Shown here in pieces: positions 31,989 through 40,826 of a stretch of 41,688 nt of DNA. The DNA is taken from the IMG/VR virus record IMGVR_UViG_3300042197_003613, positions 1 to 41,688 of that record; one strand, given 5' to 3'. Below the pieces are notes generated by a model, which made no database searches, was not told where the DNA came from, and saw only the letters and a list, made by a program, of their open reading frames with translations. The position numbers were made by a program, and so were the translations under genes. This stretch comes from a virus. Position 1 is the first letter of the stretch; the number at the start of each line of letters is the position of its first letter.

Positions 31989-32941
31989 ACGGCGTGGTAA
32001 CCACCTTCCGCTGCCTGGAGCCGCAGGCCCGCTCAGATGGCTACGAGATCCAGTACATTCATCCCGGCCTGTTCTGCCATATCAGTTGTCCGGGCTATCC
32101 TGAAGTCCGGCTGGCATGGCCACGCGGCATAGGTCGCATGATACGCGATGTCGCTCCAGATCACATACACATTGCTACCGAAGGACCAGTAGGTCTAGCC
32201 GCCAGATTATGGCTGGATCGCCACGGATGGCGCTACAACACCTCTTACCATACCCGATTCCCTGAGTTCGTTAAAGAAATCTATGGCATACCCACAGGCA
32301 TTACCTATGCCTATCTGCGCTGGTTCCACAAGCACTCGGGTCGAGTGCTCACAACCACCGATACCATGGTAGAAGAATTACGGGCGCATGGGTTTGCGGG
32401 CGACATACGGGCCTGGACCCGCGGTGTGGATCGGGATCATCTACAACCCTCGAGAGATCGAAAGCCGGACCACCGTTTCCAGGATCGGCCTCGGGTGTTG
32501 TATGTGGGCAGAGTGAGCCGCGAAAAGAATCTCGAATCACTATGCGAACTATATTCGGAGTTCCTGATCGATGTCGTGGGTGATGGTCCGCACCGCGCAG
32601 AACTAGAGCGGCGATATCCCCGCGTGAACTTCCTGGGATATCGCCGGGGATCGGCCCTGGCTGATTGTTACGCACAGGCGGATGTGTTCGCTTTCCCTAG
32701 CCGGGCAGACACTTTTGGCATCGTAATGATCGAGGCTATGAGCCTGGGCACGCCCGTGGCCGGCTATCCGGTACCAGGTCCCTTGGATGTGATCGAGCCG
32801 GGTGTTACCGGATATACCGATGAAGATTTAGGGCGTGCTATAAGACTATGCATGGGCCTGGATAGATCTCGGATAGAACGGGCCAGCCAGAGATGGACCT
32901 GGAATCGTTGTTGGACCATTTTTAGAGACAACCTCATCTAG
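31937..32941 (+). CDS. agt: Agt-like family 4 glycosyltransferase (diacylglycerol glycosyltransferase)
   Basis: This 334-residue GT-B enzyme has INGVVTTFRCLE (acceptor half), HIATEGPVGLAARLW, TSYHTRFPEFVKE, and RVLYVGRVSREKNLESL entering the donor half. SRADTFGIVMIEAMSLGTPVAGYPVPGP carries the E-x7-E nucleotide-sugar site in pieces. These features match the glycosyltransferases found beside plcP in bacteria that replace phospholipids with glycolipids, adding glucose, galactose or glucuronate to diacylglycerol. The GalE-like and UDP-glucose dehydrogenase-like genes in the window could supply donors. A mannosyltransferase on another acceptor is possible. Confidence 0.8.
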   Translation: MSARIILVITDNTPDQINGVVTTFRCLEPQARSDGYEIQYIHPGLFCHISCPGYPEVRLAWPRGIGRMIRDVAPDHIHIATEGPVGLAARLWLDRHGWRYNTSYHTRFPEFVKEIYGIPTGITYAYLRWFHKHSGRVLTTTDTMVEELRAHGFAGDIRAWTRGVDRDHLQPSRDRKPDHRFQDRPRVLYVGRVSREKNLESLCELYSEFLIDVVGDGPHRAELERRYPRVNFLGYRRGSALADCYAQADVFAFPSRADTFGIVMIEAMSLGTPVAGYPVPGPLDVIEPGVTGYTDEDLGRAIRLCMGLDRSRIERASQRWTWNRCWTIFRDNLI

Positions 32942-32942
32942 G

Positions 32943-32971
32943 TTGACTTGGCCCTTGGGAGATGTTACACT
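32943..32971 (+). promoter_or_regulatory. Sigma70 promoter for the tRNA
   Basis: TTGACT (32943-32948), 17 bp, TACACT (32966-32971). Both boxes match the consensus at 4-5 of 6 bases with ideal spacing. The tRNA begins 10 nt after the -10 box, so the transcript should start almost at its 5' end. Confidence 0.7.
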
Positions 32972-32980
32972 CTTGTTGTA

Positions 32981-33056
32981 GGGCCGGTAGCTTAAACAGT
33001 AAAGCAAGGTACTCATAATGCCTGGAGTGTGGGTGCAAGTCCTACCCGGCCTACCA
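32981..33056 (+). tRNA. tRNA-Met (anticodon CAT), CCA encoded
   Basis: The 76-nt sequence folds as a cloverleaf. The acceptor stem is GGGCCGG/CCGGCCT with one G-T closing pair. A GCTT/AAGC D stem and an anticodon stem AGGTA/TGCCT follow, with loop CTCATAA giving anticodon CAT. The T stem is GTGGG/CCTAC with an unusual loop, TGCAAGT, in which the normal T55 is G. CCA is encoded. It could be elongator Met or, if the C34 is lysidine-modified, Ile(ATA). It lacks the initiator's usual features. Phages often carry such a tRNA. Confidence 0.88.
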
Positions 33057-33098
33057 TCCAGTTTTACCAGATTTCTAGCATACTCTGTCAAAATCCTG

Positions 33099-33106
33099 TA
33101 TAAATA
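33099..33106 (+). promoter_or_regulatory. Exact T4 late promoter motif TATAAATA before groES
   Basis: TATAAATA is identical to the T4 late-promoter consensus and lies 66 nt upstream of the groES start. No sigma70 -35 box is found 15-19 bp upstream, which fits a late-type promoter that needs only this element. It is the best of several similar motifs in the window. Confidence 0.55.
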
Positions 33107-33171
33107 TTATTTGCTCAGTGCCCCTTGGGACTGTGCAAATTTTCTTGCTGAACCTAAAGGAGAAAAACGCA

Positions 33172-35111
<1,940 letters not shown>

Positions 35112-35114
35112 ACC

Positions 35115-35141
35115 AAAAAGGGAGGCTGGTCCTCCCTTTTT
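35115..35141 (+). terminator. Rho-independent terminator after groEL
   Basis: AAAAAGGGAGG (35115-35125), loop CTGGT, CCTCCCTTTTT (35131-35141). The perfect stem and T-run make a strong terminator that ends the groES-groEL transcript. The flanking A- and T-runs would let it work in both directions. Confidence 0.9.
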
Positions 35142-35147
35142 GCTGTT

Positions 35148-35510
35148 ATGGAAGCCACCGGACATCTGGATCTCGATATATGCCAGTGCTGGTGGCTGAC
35201 GGAAAAAGTGCGCGGCGATGATGTGTATGCACAGAATCTTTATGCGGCCATGTGCAATCAAGCATGGCAGTATCAAGATGTATGGACGGTGCTCACAGAT
35301 CGAACCTGGTCATGCTCTTGGCGATCTGCCGGGGCCATCGTGGCCGACATCCGTGGTGAAGGTGATCACCTGGATTGGTACTGTTCGGGCAGCCTGGGCA
35401 ATCCCGACAATCACGGACACACACCAAGACAATACGTGGACGAGGGAACGATCACGGATGAGATCCGGCATGATCTGGCCGAAATCGGTTGGATTCCCGT
35501 GGTTGACTAA
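35148..35510 (+). CDS. Conserved phage-type hypothetical protein (120 aa)
   Basis: The ATG lies 6 nt after the groEL terminator, so this gene probably needs its own promoter or readthrough. The product contains CQCWWLTEKVRGDDVYAQN, WSCSWRSAGAIVADIRG and HLDWYCSG. The RSAG.IVAd.rGeg...DWYCSG pattern is familiar from T4-like phages (from memory). It is rich in Trp and Cys. The function is unknown. Confidence 0.6.
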   Translation: MEATGHLDLDICQCWWLTEKVRGDDVYAQNLYAAMCNQAWQYQDVWTVLTDRTWSCSWRSAGAIVADIRGEGDHLDWYCSGSLGNPDNHGHTPRQYVDEGTITDEIRHDLAEIGWIPVVD

Positions 35511-35532
35511 TAAATCTCATTGGTGGTATAAT
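35503..35532 (+). promoter_or_regulatory. Sigma70 promoter for the small membrane protein gene
   Basis: TTGACT (35503-35508), 18 bp, TATAAT (35527-35532). The -10 box is perfect and the -35 box matches 5 of 6. The predicted transcript starts near 35539, 23 nt before the next ATG, with an AAAGG site in between. Confidence 0.75.
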
Positions 35533-35561
35533 GCTGTATATCATTCCGTAAAAGGTTTATC

Positions 35562-35816
35562 ATGCAAAACAAAAGTGGATTCGTGCGTTGGATGTTCCGT
35601 GGTTGGTATCGTGATCTCACACTATGGGGTCTGATCATCGGCTTGATAGGATTCTTGATCATGGCCGTAGACGGGCCATTGATCACAGTATGGTTCTTGC
35701 TGTCTGTGGGCCTGGCCCTGGTCATGTTTGATCTTGTGTGCAATTTCCTGCGCTTCCAGTATAGTCTCTACACCATGGAACGCGATCGTGTGACTCGTGA
35801 ACTGGAAAGGAAATAA
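35562..35816 (+). CDS. Small membrane protein (84 aa)
   Basis: The product has two hydrophobic helices: about residues 20-42 (LTLWGLIIGLIGFLIMAV) and 44-64 (LITVWFLLSVGLALVMF). A charged cytosolic-type tail (YTMERDRVTRELERK) follows. It has no signal peptide cleavage site. It has its own near-consensus promoter, suggesting early expression; an inner-membrane role such as superinfection exclusion is possible but only inferred. Confidence 0.65.
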   Translation: MQNKSGFVRWMFRGWYRDLTLWGLIIGLIGFLIMAVDGPLITVWFLLSVGLALVMFDLVCNFLRFQYSLYTMERDRVTRELERK

Positions 35817-35817
35817 C

Positions 35818-36777
35818 ATGGCGACCCGGAAACAGAAACAAGAACTCATAGACACCCTGAAATTCACGCCCACTCCGGTGCGCATCCAGCTCTACGGTTA
35901 CGGTGGTGAATGCTATATCGGATCTGTGAGCAGAGAACAGTATGAGTTCTTTAAGGCAAAACGGATCGATATAGATCAATACACCCACTCCTGGGATGAA
36001 AACGGCATGTGGGATGATGTGCCCACCGAAATGCGGCCCTTTGATCCGGGAAGTCCCTACGACTGCGACGACCTGTTCCATGCTAGCGGTGCTACTATGG
36101 ATAACAGCAGTTATATCTCAGTGGAAGAAGTTGATTCTGGCCAGGAACTGTGGAAATCGGATCTGGACATCGCCAATTTGGAAGGTCGGGGTGTCACAGT
36201 GGATCTCGTGGATGACTGCGACAGCGTGGACTGGCCAGATGGCAAGATAGTGTTCTGGGGCGGCCAGGGCGAGAAGGGCTGTTTCTTCGACGGTGAAATC
36301 ACGCTCCGGGCACCGTTCGATCCCAGTAAACTGCGCATCACTTACGGCAACGGCGATGATTGGTTGATCTGTTCCGGCGTGGAATATGACGGCGAGGACG
36401 TGGAGGGCACAGACGGCTATTCCACCACGGGCAAGTGGGCCGAGGGCAAGTTCTGGATCGCAGGTGGTGAAGAAGTGTACGAGGGTGTGGAGCGCAACGA
36501 AGACGGCGACGAAGAAGAGGATGTAGAGGTCTTAGATGGGGAAGAGATGCAGGCACAGGAAGCCATAGACGCCGGACCCCACATGTGGGAGGGCATCGAG
36601 CTCACTCCCTATCGCGATGCGTCTCTAAAGCCAGACATCAAAGGTCAATACGATGTGCTCACAGGCACCTGGCCATTCCCCCAGCGTGCGGAATGGACCG
36701 GTCGGACCTGGAAAGATCTCAATGGCAAAAGGATTGATGTAGCACAATGGCGGGGACTGAGTCAACCCGCCGAGTAA
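35818..36777 (+). CDS. Conserved T4-like phage hypothetical protein (319 aa)
   Basis: The product starts MATRKQKQELIDTLKFTP and then YGYGGECYIGSVSREQYEFF, a pattern I recall from T4-like cyanophages (unverified). It is very acidic, with a run NEDGDEEEDVEVLDGEEM in the C-terminal half. The body is rich in Gly, Trp and Asp. No enzyme motif is seen. The ATG 1 nt after the previous stop is preferred over an upstream in-frame extension. Confidence 0.65.
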   Translation: MATRKQKQELIDTLKFTPTPVRIQLYGYGGECYIGSVSREQYEFFKAKRIDIDQYTHSWDENGMWDDVPTEMRPFDPGSPYDCDDLFHASGATMDNSSYISVEEVDSGQELWKSDLDIANLEGRGVTVDLVDDCDSVDWPDGKIVFWGGQGEKGCFFDGEITLRAPFDPSKLRITYGNGDDWLICSGVEYDGEDVEGTDGYSTTGKWAEGKFWIAGGEEVYEGVERNEDGDEEEDVEVLDGEEMQAQEAIDAGPHMWEGIELTPYRDASLKPDIKGQYDVLTGTWPFPQRAEWTGRTWKDLNGKRIDVAQWRGLSQPAE

Positions 36778-36784
36778 AGAACAC

Positions 36785-37048
36785 GGCGCCTAGTCAGCGC
36801 CTAGTCCGACCCCGACGATGAAGTGGTGTGACAGCCACGGGTGGTTCCAGTCCAACCGAACTGGCGCTGGCAATGCGACAACGGGCCTGTGGCGAGCGGA
36901 GGTTCCCACTACCGATTTGGCCTGCTGAGGTTCTCACAGGGGCGATGGCCGCCTGGCGAGAGCTAACCAGGCGTAGTGGGTCGGAAAGGAAAGTCACCGC
37001 GACGGAGCTGTCAGAGCAGTAGTTCCTATTGTGCTAGGCTATGGCGCC
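36785..37048 (+). ncRNA. Candidate structured RNA, strand uncertain
   Basis: This GC-rich stretch, part of a 390-nt gap, can form nested helices. CCCACTAC (36905-36912) pairs with GTAGTGGG (36973-36980). CGCCTGG (36950-36956) pairs with CCAGGCG (36967-36973). CCTG-C-TGAG (36921-36929) pairs with CTCACAGG (36933-36940) across a GTT loop. TCCGAC (36805-36810) pairs with GTCGGA (36980-36985). CCAGT (36847-36851) pairs with ACTGG (36860-36864). The ends carry complementary GCCTAG and CTAGGC and matching GGCGCC. Two short ORFs here, one per strand, look like noise. No known RNA family was recognised. It could be a trans-acting RNA, a leader of ahpC or a DNA structure. Confidence 0.45.
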
Positions 37049-37085
37049 CATAGGAAAAAAATAATGACAATCCATAGAAAATACA

Positions 37086-37115
37086 TTGACTCTATGATAT
37101 ATACTCGTGTATAGT
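37086..37115 (+). promoter_or_regulatory. Sigma70 promoter for ahpC-ahpD
   Basis: TTGACT (37086-37091), 18 bp, TATAGT (37110-37115). An inverted repeat TATAC-TCGT-GTATA (37100-37113) overlaps the -10 box and may be an operator. TGAGAC-ATAGG-GTCTCA just downstream would form a hairpin near the mRNA 5' end. Confidence 0.65.
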
Positions 37116-37166
37116 AGAAACACTGAGACATAGGGTCTCAAAATGTCCAACCAAAAGGAAACCAAT

Positions 37167-37727
37167 ATGAAAACAGTAGGTGAAAAGATCGAACCATTCG
37201 TGGTCACAGGTGTGAATCCCGGATCCGACAAGTTTTTTGATATCACAGAGCAGAGTTTTGCAGGCAAGTGGAAGGTCATAGTATTCTACCCCAAAGACTT
37301 CACTTTCGTGTGCCCCACTGAGATCGTGGCATACGATCGACTGTTGGCAGATTTCGAGGATCGCGATGCCGTGTTGCTCACAGGTAGCACAGACAACGAG
37401 TTCTGCAAGCTAGGCTGGCAAGCCTCGCACGAAGACCTGAAGAAAATCCGCCACGTCCAGTTCGCTGACACCCAGCGTGGTGATCTCAGTTTAGTGGATC
37501 AACTGGGTGTGTTCTTCGCTCCGGCAGGTGCCGCCCTTCGTGCCACATTCATCATCGATCCCGAAGGCGTGATCCAGCATGTCACAGTGAACAACCTCAA
37601 CGTGGGCCGCAGTGCCGAAGAGACGCTCCGTGTGCTGGATGCTCTCCAGACCGGTGAACTGTGCGAGTGTAACCGCCAAGTAGGTGCCGACACCCTGGAA
37701 ACCAAGAAACCTAAGAAGGCAGCATAA
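37167..37727 (+). CDS. ahpC: AhpC-type peroxiredoxin
   Basis: This 186-residue 2-Cys peroxiredoxin reduces hydrogen and alkyl peroxides. YPKDFTFVCPTEIVAYD carries the peroxidatic Cys (C49) with the PxxxTxxC context, and TGELCECNRQ near the C-terminus carries the resolving Cys. FIIDPEGVIQHVTVNNLNVGRS is also conserved. AAGGA lies 7 nt before this ATG; an in-frame ATG at 37143 has a weaker site. It is directly coupled to ahpD (TAATG). A sigma70 promoter with a palindrome drives the pair. Confidence 0.93.
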   Translation: MKTVGEKIEPFVVTGVNPGSDKFFDITEQSFAGKWKVIVFYPKDFTFVCPTEIVAYDRLLADFEDRDAVLLTGSTDNEFCKLGWQASHEDLKKIRHVQFADTQRGDLSLVDQLGVFFAPAGAALRATFIIDPEGVIQHVTVNNLNVGRSAEETLRVLDALQTGELCECNRQVGADTLETKKPKKAA

Positions 37728-38239
37728 TGCAGTGGGTAGACCAACTCAAAGAAGGCCTGCCCGACTACGCCAAAGATACTCGCTTGAACATCGATGCAGT
37801 GGTCAAGCGCAGTACCTTGGCGGCAGAAGAAGCCGAAGCAGTGGCCTTGGCTGCCGTGTTCGCCACGGGCAATACCAAGCTATGGATCTGGATCCAGAGC
37901 CAGCTGGCGGATCAGAAGGAAGCTGAGGCCGCGATCACTGCCGCAAGTTTGATGGCCATGAACAATGTGTGGTATCCCTATGTGGAAATGGCAGAAGATG
38001 CCAATCTACAAGGACTGCCTGCGCAACTCAGGATGAATGCCATCGCCACGCATGGTGGGACTACTAAGGCTCGTTTCGAAGCCTATAGTTTGGCTGCTAG
38101 TATCGTAGGCCGGTGCCATTTCTGTGTGAAAGCACACTACGACACCTTGAAGGCAGAAGGTTACACTGTGGAGCAACTTCGCGACATTGGGCGTATCTCG
38201 GCCGTGATGACCGCAGTGAGCCGTGTGATGGCTGGTTGA
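37727..38239 (+). CDS. ahpD: AhpD alkylhydroperoxidase / AhpC reductase
   Basis: This 170-residue protein of the carboxymuconolactone decarboxylase-like fold has the AhpD active site: E118, C130-H-F-C133 and H137. Both the spacing and the numbering equal those of mycobacterial AhpD. It can supply electrons to AhpC or act as a weak peroxidase itself. The start overlaps the ahpC stop by one base, so the two are probably made together. The presence of both genes in a phage implies control of peroxide stress during infection. Confidence 0.93.
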   Translation: MQWVDQLKEGLPDYAKDTRLNIDAVVKRSTLAAEEAEAVALAAVFATGNTKLWIWIQSQLADQKEAEAAITAASLMAMNNVWYPYVEMAEDANLQGLPAQLRMNAIATHGGTTKARFEAYSLAASIVGRCHFCVKAHYDTLKAEGYTVEQLRDIGRISAVMTAVSRVMAG

Positions 38240-38279
38240 TTTTCGTTCCAGGACAGGGTATAAGGTTGACATATTATAT

Positions 38280-39269
38280 CTAGCGAGATAGTTCGCTGGT
38301 AAGGTATTCCATAGTTTCTTTCGCTGTGCGGATACGATCTACATATTTGATTGAAGGGCCTGCCATGATCAGACCCTGCTCGCCATCGCTGTGTATTCCT
38401 GTGTACAAAGCCCGAGAATGATTGGCATCGTCGAACTCATCCATCACACTGTCGTCGTCGAATACCAGAGCATTTTGTTTGATTTTGTGTATCCCTGCAC
38501 GATCGCCAATTTGTTGTACCGATTGTGCTTCAACCATTTTTTGTTTTACAGCCATAGTCAATGGGCTTTCTACACAGGCAGCAAACAAAGTACCCACTGC
38601 CACTGCAGGAGCACCGGCGTCAATGTAATCTCTGACCTGTTGAGGAGTTCCTATTCCGCCATGAGGAATGGTGTTGGTGGTAAATTTGATCTGTTCGGCA
38701 AAAAATTCATGCACCGGTAATTCACCTTGCCCTCCAGCACTGTCTGAACCTTTGAGGCTCACTGCACTCAACACCTTTATTTTTTCAGTAGAACTTGGTT
38801 TCAAGAGCCTTCCGATAACATGACTGAATGATCGTAGATATTTGATCCCCTGGAATATCATCGGATCTTCCAAAAGCTGACTAGCACATATCTGATCACC
38901 TTCCCATCTTGGGAAGATGTCCCAATGACTGATCCTAAGATCCTTGGCCATTTTCAAGAATTCCGGATACAAAACATATTTGGCGGATATAGGCACCACG
39001 CAATCGCTGTCGCCTTTGGATTTGATAAAATCCATGAGTCCAAAATACATAGGATCAAAATCAATTTCACGGAAAGGGAGTGGACTGTTGCGCAAGGGTC
39101 TTGTATGATTAAAGGCGGGGTTAACAGACAAACTGGGAAATCCGCCTGCTTCATGCACAGCGAGAGCCAGTTTTTTATCACTACCAAGATTCATGCCGGC
39201 CAGGACTATGGGCCAATGACTGTTGAAAAGTTTGCTCATTTTATTATGCAAATCAATGCTACTTACCAT
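38280..39269 (-). CDS. Nitronate monooxygenase-like flavoprotein
   Basis: This 329-residue TIM-barrel protein of the 2-nitropropane dioxygenase/NPD family has WPIVLAGMNLGSDKKLALAV (N-terminal FMN strand), VLSAVSLKGSDSAGGQGELPV, and PHGGIGTPQQVRDYIDAGAPAVAVGTLFAACVES (FMN phosphate site, in parts). The usual AGGHxG catalytic His is replaced (AGGQG), so classical nitronate oxidation may be lost. GGAG lies 7 nt before this ATG; a second Met lies 10 residues in. It is a minus-strand gene divergent from the symporter, convergent with ahpD, and could be host-derived. Confidence 0.8.
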   Translation of the reverse strand: MVSSIDLHNKMSKLFNSHWPIVLAGMNLGSDKKLALAVHEAGGFPSLSVNPAFNHTRPLRNSPLPFREIDFDPMYFGLMDFIKSKGDSDCVVPISAKYVLYPEFLKMAKDLRISHWDIFPRWEGDQICASQLLEDPMIFQGIKYLRSFSHVIGRLLKPSSTEKIKVLSAVSLKGSDSAGGQGELPVHEFFAEQIKFTTNTIPHGGIGTPQQVRDYIDAGAPAVAVGTLFAACVESPLTMAVKQKMVEAQSVQQIGDRAGIHKIKQNALVFDDDSVMDEFDDANHSRALYTGIHSDGEQGLIMAGPSIKYVDRIRTAKETMEYLTSELSR

Positions 39270-39336
39270 CCAGATGCTCCGTGCAAAAAATTCAGCCAGT
39301 CCTTGGGTCTGGATTTTTTTTCGTGATAGAAAAACA

Positions 39337-39365
39337 ATTATAATTAATCTAACAGTATACTACAA
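39337..39365 (-). promoter_or_regulatory. Sigma70-type promoter for the flavoprotein gene
   Basis: On the minus strand TTGTAG (39365-39360), 17 bp, TATAAT (39342-39337). The -10 box is perfect and the -35 weaker. It is divergent to a TATACT box (39356-39361) that may serve the symporter on the plus strand, so the two genes may share regulatory DNA. Confidence 0.6.
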
Positions 39366-39377
39366 AAGGAACTAATT

Positions 39378-40826
39378 GTGAACACTTTTCCCATATTTGA
39401 TTCATCCGTGGGCTGGATGATATTGGCTATCTATGCTGTAGTCGTGTTTTCATTGACTGTCAAATTTGTGCGCGGCTATGCAACAGACAAGACCAGTTTT
39501 TTATTGGCCAGGAGAGAACTTGGTACACTCTCGGGAGCTCTCAGCATCGCGGCAGTCTGGACCTGGGCACCGGCCATGTTCATATCTGCGCAGCTGGCTT
39601 ACCAAAACGGCATAGCTGGCCTATTTTGGTTTACCATCGGCAACTTTCTCACCCTGATAGTGTTTGCCTGGTTCGCAAGGCGTTTGCGAGAAAACCAACC
39701 TCTTGGATTTACTCTTTCAGGGTATGTGAAACACAAATTTGGTGAACGAGTTCAATCGTTGTTTTTGATTGAAAGCAGTGTGTTAGCAATCTGCGCGGTC
39801 GCCATCAATGTGCTGGCTGGCAGCAAGGCCATTGAAACTATCACAGGCATGAGTTATCATGCTGCTAGTGCGGTATTGACCTTGTTGGCATTGGCATACG
39901 TGCTACGGGGTGGACTCAAAGCCTCTGTCGTGACTGAAATTTTCAAAATCACCATACTGTGGATTGGTATTGCGATTCTGGTGCCATGGGCCTGGAACGC
40001 CGGCGGCGGTATCGATTCCGTGATTGCAGGCCTGGGTGGTATCACCGGCCAGGGCAACAGTCTATTTGGGAACGATTTCGTGTTAGGAATTTTCATGGGC
40101 ATGGGTTTGAGTACCGTGCTGGGACATCTTGGTGCGCCTTGGGCAGACAACAGCTTTTATCAAAGAGCTTTCAGTATCAAGCAAAACAGCATCATTCCAG
40201 CATTCATTTTTGGAGCACTAATATTCCTGTTTATTCCTTTGACGATGGGCAGCCTTGGATTTCTGGCAGCTGGCACCGGACTCGAAATCGCCAAGGATGC
40301 AGTGGGTATGACTGCTATCATAGCAGTAGGATCGGTATTGCCAAGCTGGACCTTGATTGTTCTGATATTCATGACCTTTGCGGGTTTGGTCTCAGTGATA
40401 GACGGACATCTCAGTTCGGCGTCGTCCATCGTTGGACACGATGTCAGGTCAAGATTCCGAGATAAAAATGACGAACCCAGCACAGTGACCTGGGCTAGAT
40501 CGGGCATGATAGCTGTGGCCGCCATTGGCCTGATTATTGCTAATTGGCCTGGAATGACCTTGCTCACGATCTTTCTGTTCTTCGCAGTAATGCGTGCCAC
40601 TGTTTGGTGGCCAATGATGTTGCACCTGGCTAGGCCGGCTCTACTAAACGAACGAGGGGTGTTCTGGGGAATCCTATTGGCATTTTTGATTGGCATGCCA
40701 ATATACCTCTTTGGTCAGTTTGTTGGTCAAAAAGATCTTATAATGATTGGTACATTGACAGCGGTGTTTGGTAGTGCTGCGCTCAGTCTACTCATAACCA
40801 AACTAACCAGCAACACAACAAAATGA
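39378..40826 (+). CDS. Sodium:solute symporter (SSS family)
   Basis: This 482-residue integral membrane protein shows about 12-13 hydrophobic helices, starting at WMILAIYAVVVFSLTVKFV. DKTSFLLARRELGTLSGALSIAAVWTWAPAMF matches the SSS first discontinuous helix and sodium-binding region in parts. YVLRGGLKASVVTEIFKI is the strongest family signature. VSVIDGHLSSASSIVGHD follows near helix 8. The solute cannot be read; urea, amino acids or small organic acids are typical. The start is a GTG with AAAGGA 7 nt upstream. A full transporter is exceptional in phage genomes. Confidence 0.88.
   Translation: MNTFPIFDSSVGWMILAIYAVVVFSLTVKFVRGYATDKTSFLLARRELGTLSGALSIAAVWTWAPAMFISAQLAYQNGIAGLFWFTIGNFLTLIVFAWFARRLRENQPLGFTLSGYVKHKFGERVQSLFLIESSVLAICAVAINVLAGSKAIETITGMSYHAASAVLTLLALAYVLRGGLKASVVTEIFKITILWIGIAILVPWAWNAGGGIDSVIAGLGGITGQGNSLFGNDFVLGIFMGMGLSTVLGHLGAPWADNSFYQRAFSIKQNSIIPAFIFGALIFLFIPLTMGSLGFLAAGTGLEIAKDAVGMTAIIAVGSVLPSWTLIVLIFMTFAGLVSVIDGHLSSASSIVGHDVRSRFRDKNDEPSTVTWARSGMIAVAAIGLIIANWPGMTLLTIFLFFAVMRATVWWPMMLHLARPALLNERGVFWGILLAFLIGMPIYLFGQFVGQKDLIMIGTLTAVFGSAALSLLITKLTSNTTK

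Noticed and set aside
36985-37003. AGGAAAGTC resembling the RNase P RNA conserved region I
   Set aside because: The motif is near the 3' end instead of the 5' part, and no matching second conserved region follows.
36794-37022. Two opposing ORFs (plus 36828-37022, minus 36794-36997) in the structured gap
   Set aside because: Neither has a good ribosome-binding site or a family-like sequence, and strong inverted repeats explain the region better.
37073-37115. ATAG/CTAT elements near the ahpC promoter resembling an OxyR site
   Set aside because: The spacing does not fit the ATAG-n7-CTAT repeat pattern of OxyR sites.
38266-38294. TTGACA after ahpD as a promoter
   Set aside because: No acceptable -10 box lies 16-18 bp downstream and it points into the end of a minus-strand gene.
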